Numbered from the stretch's first letter, positions 23,887 through 32,454 are shown. The stretch is DNA of 64,000 nucleotides from Peptoniphilus vaginalis (GCF_900176605.1 NZ_FXLP01000002.1:62001-126000), one strand, 5' to 3'. Notes: generated by a model not told the origin, from the letters alone. Program-made: numbers and translations.

Positions 23887-24876
23887 ATGAAGTTTAGAAA
23901 GTTGTTTGTTTTACTTATGATGTCCCTTGTCCTTGTGGCTTGTGGCAAGACTGAAAATAGTGGAAATGCAAAAGAAGAAAGTTCTGCAGAAAATACTGGG
24001 GCAAAAAAAGTTGGTATAATTCAAATTGCCGACCACATAGCACTTGAAAGAGCGAGAAAGGGTTTTGAAGATGAACTTAAAAAGACAAACCCAGATGTAG
24101 AAATTATTACAAAGAATGCCAACGGAGACTTAACAGTTGTTCCATCAATTATTAAGTCCTTCCAAGACAAGAAAGTTGATTTGATTTACGCAATTGCTAC
24201 ACCAGCTGCACAAGGAGCAAAGAATGGTGAAAAGGATATTCCAATTGTCTTTAACGCAGTAACAGATCCAGCATCAGCAGACCTAGTTAAGAACTTGGAA
24301 GAACCTGAAGGAAATATAACAGGGGTTTCTGATTACTTCTCAATACAAGCTCAACTAGAAGAAATGATTAAGATCTTCCCAAATATTAAAAATGTTGGAG
24401 TTATGTTCTCAACAAATGAAGCCAATTCAAAATTCCAAATTGAAGAACTAAAGAAGGCTGCAGAAGGTTTTGGACTTAACGTAGTGGAAGTTGGAGTAAA
24501 CAATATTAACGACGTATCAACAGCTATAAAGACAATTGAACCAAAGATAGATATCTTTATGGCAATCACAGATAACACAGTTTCATCTGCATCAACAATA
24601 ATTGCAGAGTCACTAAAGGAAGCAAAAATTCCTTCCTTTGCATCAGAAGAAGGACCAGTTGAAAATGGAATTCTTGTAAGTGCAGGTGTTGACTATGTTG
24701 ACCTTGGCAAGAAGGCTGCAGGAATGGCAAGTGACATTCTTGGAGGCAAGGCTGTAAAAGATGTTCCTGTTTTATTCTCAAGTGATACAAGCAAGGTTGT
24801 TAACAAGAAAACAGCTGAAGCTCTTGGACTAGAAGCAAATAAGAACTTAATGGATAATGCAAAAGTAGTTGAATAG
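23887..24876 (+). CDS. TrpX-like ABC substrate-binding lipoprotein, T-box (Tyr) controlled
   Basis: A 329-residue paralogue of the preceding binding protein. Lipobox is LVAC, and the shared motifs are IIQIADHIALERARKGFEDE, AIATPAAQGAKNG, VFNAVTDPASADL, MFSTNEANSKFQ and AITDNTVSSAS. ATGGAGG precedes the ATG. Its own T-box reads as Tyr, so tyrosine or a related aromatic is the probable ligand. The permease starts 36 bases downstream. Two binding proteins with one permease/ATPase set suggest one channel with two specificities. Confidence 0.9.
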   Translation: MKFRKLFVLLMMSLVLVACGKTENSGNAKEESSAENTGAKKVGIIQIADHIALERARKGFEDELKKTNPDVEIITKNANGDLTVVPSIIKSFQDKKVDLIYAIATPAAQGAKNGEKDIPIVFNAVTDPASADLVKNLEEPEGNITGVSDYFSIQAQLEEMIKIFPNIKNVGVMFSTNEANSKFQIEELKKAAEGFGLNVVEVGVNNINDVSTAIKTIEPKIDIFMAITDNTVSSASTIIAESLKEAKIPSFASEEGPVENGILVSAGVDYVDLGKKAAGMASDILGGKAVKDVPVLFSSDTSKVVNKKTAEALGLEANKNLMDNAKVVE

Positions 24877-24911
24877 ATGAAAAATGATTAAAACAAATTA
24901 GGAGGAAAAAG

Positions 24912-25796
24912 TTGAATTCAGTAATAATGGAATCCATTGTCATGGGACTTATATTTTCCATATTGACAATAGGAGTTGTAATAACCTTTAAAATTTTAGA
25001 TTTCCCTGACATGTCAGTGGAAGGGACTTTCCCACTGGGGGCCTTTGCCTTTGCCAAGATGCTTACACTTGGTATGAATCCTATTCTTGCTATGGTGGTT
25101 TCACTTGTTGCAGGTGGACTTGGAGGCTACATCACATATATTTTATTTAGGAAGTTTAAGATCCAAGCAATCTTGGCTGGAATCTTAACAATGACATTTT
25201 TATATTCAGTGAACCTAAGAATTACTGGTACTCCAAATGTTACTTTTTTCGATTATAAGACTCTATTTCAACTTTTTGAAAGCCTTCCTAAGATATTAAT
25301 CTTGGTGGTAATAACACTTGTTATAAAATTAATTCTTGATTGGTTTTTAAAAACAGAGAAGGGTTACCTTCTTTTGGCAACAGGAGACAATGAAACTCTT
25401 GTTAAGTCACTTGGAAAAAATCCAGACAAGTACATTGCAATTGGTCTTGTAATATCCAATGCGCTTGCAGGGCTTGCTGGAGCTTTGATGGCACAGTCCA
25501 ATGGTTATGCAGACATAACAATGGGACAAGCCATAATCGTATCAGCACTTGCATCAGTTATAATTGGTGATGCCTTCTTAAAAAATGCAAACTTTTTAAA
25601 TAGGACAACAAGAGCCATAATCGGTGCAATAATTTACAGAATCATCTACGGATTTGCCCTTTACCTTGGACTTGCTCCAAGTGATTTAAAGGGAATAACT
25701 GCAATAATCGTAGTATTCTTCATAGTTTACAATAATGTTTCTTCAAAGGGACTATCTGTTTTAAAAGGAAAGAGGGAAGAAAATGCTAAGAATTAA
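24912..25796 (+). CDS. TrpY-like ABC permease
   Basis: Membrane permease of about 294 residues of the COG4120 type that partners COG2984 binding proteins. The start is TTG 24912, six bases after GGAGG; an ATG at 24927 is a less likely alternative. It has eight or nine hydrophobic segments, with the characteristic ILDFPDMSVEGTFPLGAFAF near residue 35. It overlaps the ATPase start by 14 bases. Confidence 0.88.
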   Translation: MNSVIMESIVMGLIFSILTIGVVITFKILDFPDMSVEGTFPLGAFAFAKMLTLGMNPILAMVVSLVAGGLGGYITYILFRKFKIQAILAGILTMTFLYSVNLRITGTPNVTFFDYKTLFQLFESLPKILILVVITLVIKLILDWFLKTEKGYLLLATGDNETLVKSLGKNPDKYIAIGLVISNALAGLAGALMAQSNGYADITMGQAIIVSALASVIIGDAFLKNANFLNRTTRAIIGAIIYRIIYGFALYLGLAPSDLKGITAIIVVFFIVYNNVSSKGLSVLKGKREENAKN

Positions 25797-26595
25797 AAAT
25801 TTATCAAAAACTTTTTACAAGGGTATGGAAGAAGAAAATCAAATTTTTGATAATTTCTCCCTTGATATAGAAGAAAATAAGTGCCTTGCAATTTTAGGGC
25901 CTAACGGTTGTGGCAAGTCTACACTTTTTAATATGATTTCAGGTTCACTTAACCCTGATTCAGGAGAAATTATCTTAGGAGATGTGGACATTGCAAAATT
26001 ATCTGAAGACAAGAGAGCAATAGACATTGGCAAGGTAAACCAAGACCCATCAAAGGGGGTTTGCCAAAGCCTAAATATTTTAGAAAATATGTCTATGGCA
26101 TTTAAGAAGGGTCACAAGTTTACCTTCAAGAGATTAATCGACAAGAACAACAACGACAAAATTATCGAAAAACTAAAGTCTATTGATCTTGGACTTGAAA
26201 ACAAATTAAAGACTCAAGTAAAGTTCTTATCAGGTGGACAAAGACAATCACTATCTCTTCTTATGGCAACTGTTAAGAAACCAAAAATACTTTTACTTGA
26301 TGAGCACACAGCAGCCCTTGACCCAAAGACATCAAAGATAATAATGGATAAGACTAACGACCTTATCAAGAAAGAAAAAATTACAACCCTAATGATTACT
26401 CACAACTTAAAAAATGCCATTGACTACTCTGACAGAATCATCATGCTCAACAAGGGTAAAGTTGTCCTAGACATCCTTCCAAGTGAGGTAACAGAAGAAG
26501 AATTAAATAGGCTCTACAACGAAAAGATTGAAGAAGAAAATAATGTAGAAGTAACAAGTATGACAAGAGTAAAGCAAGTAGAAAAAATTGCATAA
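25783..26595 (+). CDS. TrpZ-like ABC ATPase
   Basis: ATPase of 270 residues (COG1101 type). Motifs are Walker A GPNGCGKST, signature LSGGQRQSLS, Walker B ILLLDEHTAALD and H-loop ITHNL. The DEHTAALDP form after Walker B is usual in this subfamily. It overlaps the permease by 14 bases and closes the aromatic importer operon before a terminator. Confidence 0.9.
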   Translation: MLRIKNLSKTFYKGMEEENQIFDNFSLDIEENKCLAILGPNGCGKSTLFNMISGSLNPDSGEIILGDVDIAKLSEDKRAIDIGKVNQDPSKGVCQSLNILENMSMAFKKGHKFTFKRLIDKNNNDKIIEKLKSIDLGLENKLKTQVKFLSGGQRQSLSLLMATVKKPKILLLDEHTAALDPKTSKIIMDKTNDLIKKEKITTLMITHNLKNAIDYSDRIIMLNKGKVVLDILPSEVTEEELNRLYNEKIEEENNVEVTSMTRVKQVEKIA

Positions 26596-26621
26596 ATTTC
26601 ATAAATAATTGCGTGAAAAAG

Positions 26622-26667
26622 GAGCCTTACCAAATAGATAAGTCTATTTAGGAAGGCTTCTTTTTAT
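26622..26667 (+). terminator. terminator of the T-box ABC operon
   Basis: Imperfect long hairpin, AGCCTT...AAATAGA/TCTATTT...AAGGCT, followed by CTTTTT. Confidence 0.8.
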
Positions 26668-26675
26668 AAAATATA

Positions 26676-26709
26676 AAAGTCCTATTCAAGAAAGAGTAGG
26701 ACTTTTTTG
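26676..26709. terminator. bidirectional terminator between convergent operons
   Basis: Stem AAGTCCTA/TAGGACTT flanked by A and T runs; it also lies just past the end of the reverse-strand anti-sigma gene. Confidence 0.8.
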
Positions 26710-26723
26710 CTTAATATAAAATT

Positions 26724-27764
26724 TTATTTTAAAGTGAGAGTAAACTCGTCACCAATTGCTTGTTCTCCAATAGGCATTTCTTTGTTGCCATAGCTGTGGA
26801 CTTTCACTCTGTATAATTGGCATTTTAGTGTTTTTATTTCATTTAAAAGTTCATCGGCAGTAACTTTGCTAATGACTGGTGAAAAGTATAGGTTGGATTT
26901 ATTTTTCTCCGCTTCGTGAGTTTCAAAATATACAAACCTATTTTTAGAATCTCTGGCTTTTATTGAATAAATATATCCATCTTCGGTGTCAGGATAGCTT
27001 AGTACAATTTTTTGTGAAGCTGGGCTAGTAGTAAAGCTTTCAATGACAATGTTATTAGTATCTGGAATAGTAAAGTCCTTTGCTATAAGATTTTTATTCA
27101 TTTTCATTTGAGACATATCTATATTTGTTGAAAGATTAATTTTTTTCTTGTCTCCTAAAAATTTATCGAAGGAAAATTCTAAATTAACTTTGCCTTCTTT
27201 TGGCAAGGAGTCTTCCAAAACATATTCAAGTGTATAGACATTTACTTTTTTATTTTCAGGTAAAGTATATCCAGAGCCACTGGAGCCAAGAATTTTATTT
27301 TTCTTGCCATTAACTTTAAGTTCAGTTAAGTTAACTTCTCCAGAGAGCATTTTTTCTGAGTCATTTAGACTCAAAATTACAGTGTATAAATTATTATCTT
27401 CAATAATAAATTTATCAAAAATATATTTTTTGCCATTTATTTCAAAAGCTTCCTTTAAATTTACGCTGTACTCATCAACTTCCCTTGAAAGTCCCATGGC
27501 ATCAGATAAAGTAATTTTAAAATTACTTGCTAATTCTCTTGTTTTGGCAAAGACATAGCCACCAGATGTGTAATTTGTTATCCCCAAAACTAATATAAGA
27601 GATGCTGCTATTGCCGCCACTCTTTTATTAAATTTGTTTTTCTTGTTTTTTATTTTTAATGATCTCACAGTTCTTTTTAGATTTTCTAATTCAAAATCAT
27701 TAAGGGGAACTTCTTCATATTCTATTTTCATGTTGTTTAACTCATCATAAATATTATTTTTCAT
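26724..27764 (-). CDS. anti-sigma factor-like membrane protein (DUF4179 type)
   Basis: A 346-residue protein with an N-terminal cytoplasmic part (first ~45 residues), one membrane helix (VAAIAASLILVLGITNYTSGG) and a large extracellular domain that resembles DUF4179. Its start overlaps the end of the ECF sigma gene by 11 bases, the usual arrangement for a sigma/anti-sigma pair. It likely holds the sigma factor at the membrane until an envelope signal is sensed. The signal is unknown. Confidence 0.8.
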   Translation of the reverse strand: MKNNIYDELNNMKIEYEEVPLNDFELENLKRTVRSLKIKNKKNKFNKRVAAIAASLILVLGITNYTSGGYVFAKTRELASNFKITLSDAMGLSREVDEYSVNLKEAFEINGKKYIFDKFIIEDNNLYTVILSLNDSEKMLSGEVNLTELKVNGKKNKILGSSGSGYTLPENKKVNVYTLEYVLEDSLPKEGKVNLEFSFDKFLGDKKKINLSTNIDMSQMKMNKNLIAKDFTIPDTNNIVIESFTTSPASQKIVLSYPDTEDGYIYSIKARDSKNRFVYFETHEAEKNKSNLYFSPVISKVTADELLNEIKTLKCQLYRVKVHSYGNKEMPIGEQAIGDEFTLTLK

Positions 27765-28275
27765 AAAAATTTTCCCTCCATTTTTTTAAAAATTTTCTCC
27801 CTCTACTAACTTTTTTGTAGGCATTTGCTGTAGAAATATTTTGTTTAGATGCTGCCTCTTTATAGGAAAGACCATGGATAAAAATATTTTCAAAAAGTTT
27901 TTTGTCTTCGTCATTTAAAAGCGAAAGGACTTCTTCTATTTCTAAATTTGAAGATAAATCTGAAACGACGATTTTTGAATCTTCATCTAGTCTAAGGCTT
28001 TCAAATTTAATTTCTTTTCTAAGGATATCTATGGCTCTATACTTAGCAACAAGGGCACACCAATTTTTAAAAGTAGACCTACTTGAATCAAAGTATTGAA
28101 TATTCTGCCATACACTTAAAAGTGCGTCATTCATAGCTTCTTCCCAAAGATTTGGATATTTCCAAAGTGTTTTTGAAATAACTCCCTTTAATATCTTTCC
28201 GTAATCTTCGATAAATATGTAGAGGGCATCTTCATCTTTATTTTTTAGCCTTTCTATCAAGTTTTTATTATCCAT
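27754..28275 (-). CDS. ECF-type sigma-70 family factor
   Basis: A 173-residue sigma factor with only regions 2 and 4. Region 2 shows EEAMNDALLSVWQNIQYFD and WCALVAKYRAIDILRKE; region 4 shows LLNDEDKKLFENIFIHG, then SYKEAASKQNISTANAYKKV as helix-turn-helix. AAGGAGG precedes the ATG. It is co-transcribed with the DUF4179 anti-sigma gene. A sigma-A-type promoter and a 22-bp palindrome lie upstream. Confidence 0.9.
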   Translation of the reverse strand: MDNKNLIERLKNKDEDALYIFIEDYGKILKGVISKTLWKYPNLWEEAMNDALLSVWQNIQYFDSSRSTFKNWCALVAKYRAIDILRKEIKFESLRLDEDSKIVVSDLSSNLEIEEVLSLLNDEDKKLFENIFIHGLSYKEAASKQNISTANAYKKVSRGRKFLKKWRENFYEK

Positions 28276-28360
28276 ATTTCCTCCTTCACTAATATATTCG
28301 TGATAGAGATTATGATCCTGACAAATTTTTTAAAATTAAAATTTATAAAAAATAATTTTG

Positions 28361-28388
28361 AGCATAAAAACCTGCTAACAAAAGTCAA
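28361..28388 (-). promoter_or_regulatory. predicted promoter of the ECF sigma operon
   Basis: On the reverse strand, TTGACT (28388-28383) and TATGCT (28366-28361) are 16 bases apart, about 80 bases before the sigma ATG. Confidence 0.5.
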
Positions 28389-28392
28389 GCTT

Positions 28393-28414
28393 AACCTGAA
28401 ATTAATTTCAGGTT
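28393..28414. promoter_or_regulatory. perfect 22-bp palindrome upstream of the ECF promoter
   Basis: The half-site AACCTGAAATT is followed by its exact inverse. It sits four bases upstream of the predicted -35 and lacks a T run, so a protein-binding operator is more likely than a terminator. Confidence 0.55.
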
Positions 28415-28500
28415 ATTTGATTGTTTGAGTAATTAAATTAGCGCATGGCAAACAAACCGAGTGTAATCAATCGGCTTGCTTTTTAGTGTTATTCTAAATC

Positions 28501-29724
28501 TTATGCTACTTTTAATTCTTGTTTCTGGGCTTTTGATTCCATAACTCTTGCATAGTAGATTCTTAAGAATTTGTTTAATCCTGCAAATTTACAAACTTTT
28601 TTGGCTTTTCCTTCTTTTTCTTTTTTTATCATGTAATTATATATTTCGTTTTCTGGATTTTTCGAACTCATCATACATTTCATGGCTTGATAGCCTACTT
28701 TTCTTAGTATTGCATTTCCTCTTTTGCTTATTTTTCTTTGATCTGCTTTAAAGTTTCCTGATTCGTATGGTGGTGCGTCTATTCCTATGAAGGATATTAG
28801 GCTTTTTTTATTTTTAAATTTTCTTAGGTCTCCAAGTTCTGCTACTATTTGTACTGCTAATTTTTCTGATATGCCTGAAAATTTTTTTGCTTCTTGATAT
28901 TCTTCTAGGGGCTCGGATATTTCTATCATTTGTGATAAAATATTTTTTAGAATCTGATTTATTTGTTTTATCAGGTTTATTCCTTCTCTGATATTCGTTT
29001 CTATTTTTGAGTTATGGGAAGGTTGTGTTGAGATACTATCTTCTGCTATTTTGTAAATGGCTTTTGCTTTGTTTACATTTGGATGGTATCTCTTTTCTTT
29101 TGCCCAAGTTTTGTATTCTTCTACAAATTCTTCTTCTGTGTTTTCTATTATTAGGTCTTTATGCCACCATTTTTCTAGAAAGTCTAATAGTTTGTCTTTT
29201 GAAAAGTCTCCTGAATTATGTGGTATTAGTTTTTTTATTCCTGGAAATGTTTGATGTATTGTTTGATCTATGTAGTTCATTTGATTGATTCTTAGATTCA
29301 TATAATGTTGGTAGTTTCTGTTTAATTCTTTTAGGACTCTGTAGTTCTCTTTATCTATTTTGTATTCTTCTAATTCTTTCCAATACATTAGTCCATATTC
29401 TGCTATTTGTTTTGCATCTATCTTGTCATTTTTTGCTTTCCTAAAGTTTAATGCTCTACAGAATTGTTTCATTTTTAATGGATTTATTACTGTTACAAAG
29501 TAGCCTCTATCTTTTAATTCATAAAGTATTGGTAGATGATATTTTCCTGTTGCTTCCATTGTTATTTTTATTTCTTCTTTTAATTTTTCTAGTTTCTCTA
29601 TTAATTTTTCTATTTCTGTTTTGTTTAGAGAAACATCGAAGGGTTTCCAAATTATTTTGCTTCCTTGTTCTAATGCACAAACTGTTATTTTCTCTTTTGA
29701 TATGTCTATTCCTACAGATATCAT
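28501..29724 (-). CDS. IS110 family transposase
   Basis: A 407-residue transposase. The N-terminal RuvC-like DEDD domain starts with SVGIDISKEKITV and continues with TMEATGKYHLP and KNDKIDAKQIAEYG. The C-terminal Transposase_20 domain has FSGISEKLAVQIVAELGD, ESGNF with the conserved serine, and KRGNAILRKVGYQAM. IS110 recombinases insert under guidance of a bridge RNA encoded in the element's non-coding end. GAAGGA precedes the ATG, and the gene is full length, so the element may be active. Confidence 0.93.
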   Translation of the reverse strand: MISVGIDISKEKITVCALEQGSKIIWKPFDVSLNKTEIEKLIEKLEKLKEEIKITMEATGKYHLPILYELKDRGYFVTVINPLKMKQFCRALNFRKAKNDKIDAKQIAEYGLMYWKELEEYKIDKENYRVLKELNRNYQHYMNLRINQMNYIDQTIHQTFPGIKKLIPHNSGDFSKDKLLDFLEKWWHKDLIIENTEEEFVEEYKTWAKEKRYHPNVNKAKAIYKIAEDSISTQPSHNSKIETNIREGINLIKQINQILKNILSQMIEISEPLEEYQEAKKFSGISEKLAVQIVAELGDLRKFKNKKSLISFIGIDAPPYESGNFKADQRKISKRGNAILRKVGYQAMKCMMSSKNPENEIYNYMIKKEKEGKAKKVCKFAGLNKFLRIYYARVMESKAQKQELKVA

Positions 29725-29897
29725 ATTTTTTCCTTCTTTCTTTTTATTTTGTAGTTTCTACCTGCACCATTACACTCATTTTAGCTTGTGACACGGGCGC
29801 TTTGCCCAACCTGCTTAACCGAATATGAATAATGAAAAGGTAGTTGACAGTTTTTATGGCGGATGTTTAAACCCTAAAACAGCCTCGTCATACTACT
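29725..29897 (-). ncRNA. candidate IS110 bridge RNA
   Basis: A non-coding region of about 170 bases between a reverse-strand -10 (TATAAT, 29908-29903) and the transposase ATG. It includes a GGGC/GCCC hairpin and other short pairings. Length and position match the upstream bridge RNA known for the IS110 group. The target and donor loops were not assigned. Confidence 0.5.
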
Positions 29898-29912
29898 TCT
29901 TCATTATACAAA

Positions 29913-29952
29913 AATAGTGCAAGATAGGAATTACTTCCTTTCTTACACTATT
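29913..29952 (-). terminator. large hairpin at the IS110 boundary, terminator-like on the reverse strand
   Basis: An 18-bp stem with two symmetric mismatches (AATAGTG, AAGA and AGGAA pairing with TTCCT, TCTT and CACTATT). On the reverse strand it is followed by TTTTT and then the -10 box of the candidate bridge RNA. Confidence 0.65.
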
Positions 29953-29961
29953 TATGGTACT

Positions 29962-29993
29962 AAAAACTATCCTGGTCACCAAGATAGTTTTTT
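29962..29993 (-). terminator. terminator of the reverse-strand ABC-2 operon
   Basis: Stem AAAACTATC/GATAGTTTT with an 11-base loop and T runs on either strand, five bases past the permease stop. Confidence 0.8.
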
Positions 29994-29997
29994 AAAA

Positions 29998-30828
29998 TTA
30001 ATATTTAAGTTCTTTGTTTGAATAGATTGTGTAAGTTAATACTATCATCAAGATAAAAATCACTGCATTTGCTATTATGCCAAATAGGTTTAGGTTTGCG
30101 CTTACAAAACTATAAGGTCTAAAGGCTTCGTTAGGGAAGTAAGTAACTACCATTCCAAAGACGTCGCCAATAACTTTTCCCACAATTGTAAGTAGTACAA
30201 GAAGGAATACAAAAAGTGCAGATACTGCATCTTGATGTAGGGCTGACTTAGACATTGAAGAGAAGAAGAATCCTATGGACATAAAGACAAGACCAGAGCC
30301 AAGTAGTCCTACGAAAACTTTTACAAGTCCTTCTATAATTTCAAAGCTTGTAACTTGTGGTGTGTCGCTTCCAAGAGAGGAGATTCCAAGCACAAGTCCA
30401 AAACTTGCAAGTGCCATAATGATTAAGAAAAAAATATAAATTAAAATATTTGCTGTGAACTTTCCAGTTACAATTTCTGATTTTGAAATTGGGTTTGAAT
30501 AAATATATTCGATGTTGCCTGAAGATTGTTCCTTTGCAAGGGAGTTAGCTCCAAGTTGCATTGCAAATACAAAAATTAATATTCCAAGATAGTGGTAAAC
30601 TAGGGCAAGATAGTCGCCGATATTTACTATATCCATGCCTTCATAAAAGCCCAAGATATTTCTTGTTGGTTCGTTAAAACTTTCTAAAACTGAATTAAAG
30701 AGCGAATTCATTTGTGACTCTGCAAGGAAGGGATAAAAGGCAAGCATAAGTCCCAGTAAAATTATTAGGACAATTGCCCAAGAAATCATCTTTGCAAAGT
30801 TTGATTTAAATTCCATATTAAATATCAT
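29998..30828 (-). CDS. ABC-2 type transporter permease
   Basis: A 276-residue permease with six hydrophobic segments and a large first loop. It resembles ABC-2 exporters of the NosY/YhaP kind (ANSLAKEQSSGNIEYIYSNPISKSEIVTGK). The start ATG 30828 is six bases after GGAGG and overlaps the ATPase stop by 11 bases. It likely exports a compound or peptide, or remodels the envelope. The partner ATPase is unusual, so transport activity is uncertain. Confidence 0.88.
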   Translation of the reverse strand: MIFNMEFKSNFAKMISWAIVLIILLGLMLAFYPFLAESQMNSLFNSVLESFNEPTRNILGFYEGMDIVNIGDYLALVYHYLGILIFVFAMQLGANSLAKEQSSGNIEYIYSNPISKSEIVTGKFTANILIYIFFLIIMALASFGLVLGISSLGSDTPQVTSFEIIEGLVKVFVGLLGSGLVFMSIGFFFSSMSKSALHQDAVSALFVFLLVLLTIVGKVIGDVFGMVVTYFPNEAFRPYSFVSANLNLFGIIANAVIFILMIVLTYTIYSNKELKY

Positions 30829-32095
30829 CTTTGTCCTCCTTTAGCTTTGTTTCTTCACTTGCATTGAAGATGCCTTCATTAGAGGGTTCAATTACTATTG
30901 TGTCAAGAGAAGCCTTTTCTTCTTTAGGAGCTTCAACTTCTTCAGCTGGAGTCACTTGAGGATTTTCTTCTCCAAGGACTGTTTCAGTATAGTCTTCGTC
31001 AACAAAAAGATTTGTCTTTGTATTGTGGACCTTATCTTTTTCCATATCAGCTTCATCTATGCCTTCAACACTATTGAAGTTCTTATCAGCTTGGTCCAGC
31101 TTAATAGTGGAATCACTTACTCCATTAATAGTATCTGCTTCTATAGTAGAAGTTTCTTCTAGCTTGATGTCCTTAGATTCAGTAGGAGCTTCAGTCTTTC
31201 TTCTTGGGAGTTTAGCATTTTCTCCCTTGAAGTAAGCTTCAACCTTGTCACTTAACTCAGCGTCTTCAAGGACATAATTTTCTAGGCCTTCTTCATAGAT
31301 AACTTTTGAAAGTTCTGGTAGATGACCATCGAAGTAAAGGATGGTTTCATCTTCTTCGTCCTTGATAATTCTTGCTCCAATGGAAGTAAAGTAATTTAGA
31401 TTGCCCCTATAGGAATCAATTTTTAGGACCTTATCTCCAGCTGCCTTGACATTGTTGTACTCAATGTCTTGAACCCTACCGTCAGATAGGTAGGCAATAC
31501 GAGAAGAATATTTTTTTGCCTCTCTTAGCGATTCAGATAGGAGTAAAACTGTTAGGTTTTCTTGCTCATTTAACTTCTTTATATGAGAGAAGAGTCTATC
31601 AATGTCCTTGTCATCTAAAAACTTAGAAGGATTATCTAGGATTAAAAGTCTTGGCTTAATAACTAGGGCGTTAATAATAGCTAAGAGTTTTCTTTCCCTA
31701 TCTCTCAAGTCACAAACCCTTAAGTTTGAATTAAATTCAAAATAATCACAGAGGATGTCAATGTCTTCTGTGTTAGATAGGTTGTGGGCGTTAAGTGTCT
31801 TTTTTAATAGTGCGAAGGACTTGATCTTTGAGTAGAAGATCATATCTTCTGGCACAAGGGACACGCTTTCTTTTATTTCTTTTGATTCTTTAAATGAATC
31901 CATATCATAAACTCTAATAGATCCACTATTAGCTTTTAAAAATCCCATTATAATTCTTGCAAGAGTAGTCTTTCCAGATTTTTCAGTTCCAAGTAGGGAG
32001 AAAAATTCTCCATCTAGGATTTCAAGATTTAATTTTTGTAAAACTTTATCTTTACCCTTGCCCTTTGTCAAGTCATTTATGACGATGGCACTCAT
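30818..32095 (-). CDS. ABC ATPase with degenerate motifs and acidic C-terminal extension
   Basis: A 425-residue protein; ATG 32095 with AGAGGTG upstream is chosen over the distant 32170. Walker A is intact (GTEKSGKTT, 36-44). The signature LSGGQ position reads LRDRE (130-134). Walker B is LLILDNP with Asn155 in place of the catalytic Glu, and the H-loop His appears to be Glu188. From about 300 to the end it is acidic and low in complexity. It may bind ATP without efficient hydrolysis and serve as a regulatory or scaffold subunit for the overlapping permease. Confidence 0.82.
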   Translation of the reverse strand: MSAIVINDLTKGKGKDKVLQKLNLEILDGEFFSLLGTEKSGKTTLARIIMGFLKANSGSIRVYDMDSFKESKEIKESVSLVPEDMIFYSKIKSFALLKKTLNAHNLSNTEDIDILCDYFEFNSNLRVCDLRDRERKLLAIINALVIKPRLLILDNPSKFLDDKDIDRLFSHIKKLNEQENLTVLLLSESLREAKKYSSRIAYLSDGRVQDIEYNNVKAAGDKVLKIDSYRGNLNYFTSIGARIIKDEEDETILYFDGHLPELSKVIYEEGLENYVLEDAELSDKVEAYFKGENAKLPRRKTEAPTESKDIKLEETSTIEADTINGVSDSTIKLDQADKNFNSVEGIDEADMEKDKVHNTKTNLFVDEDYTETVLGEENPQVTPAEEVEAPKEEKASLDTIVIEPSNEGIFNASEETKLKEDKDDI

Positions 32096-32261
32096 ACTAT
32101 TCACCTCTTTAATAATTGATAAATTAATTATACAATAAAAAATATTTAAATAAAAGATTAGTAAGCCCATCTTAGCTAAATAATAGAAAAGATTAGATGG
32201 AAGTCATTTTAAATTTTATTTTTTGTAGCTTAATTAAGTTTGTAAGCATAGTAAAAATTTA

Positions 32262-32375
32262 TGGCCTCATAGAAAGCTATGAATTAATAAAAAATTATAG
32301 CTTTTTAAAAAATTACAACTTTATAAAAAATTACAACTTTAGAAAAACTTAGGACTTTATAAAAATTTTACAAGT
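32262..32375. repeat. A/T-rich short direct repeats between divergent genes
   Basis: Several imperfect copies of a TTTATAAAAAATTACAAC-like unit lie in the 359-base gap between the ABC operon and ychF. The rest of the gap holds an AAGCCAC/GTGGCTT inverted repeat (32377-32420) and the ychF promoter. Confidence 0.5.
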
Positions 32376-32421
32376 TAAGCCACAAGACTAATTAAAATAA
32401 AATGACTAAAAAAGTGGCTTG

Positions 32422-32430
32422 TGATATAAT
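32422..32430 (+). promoter_or_regulatory. extended -10 promoter of ychF
   Basis: TGaTATAAT, 25 bases before the ATG, without a clear -35. Confidence 0.6.
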
Positions 32431-32454
32431 TTTACTTTGAATGGAGGTTTTTAA

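Larger units (their letters stand above)
28430..29912 (-). mobile_element. IS110-type insertion sequence, ends approximate
   Basis: The element consists of the transposase, about 190 bases of upstream non-coding DNA with a -10 box, and a short downstream tail containing a hairpin (near 28455-28480). IS110 elements lack clear terminal inverted repeats, so the exact ends cannot be fixed from one copy; the coordinates given are estimates. Confidence 0.6.

Noticed and set aside
28393-28414. Palindrome as terminal inverted repeat of the IS element
   Set aside because: IS110 elements do not have such repeats, and no copy is seen at the other end; an operator is more likely.
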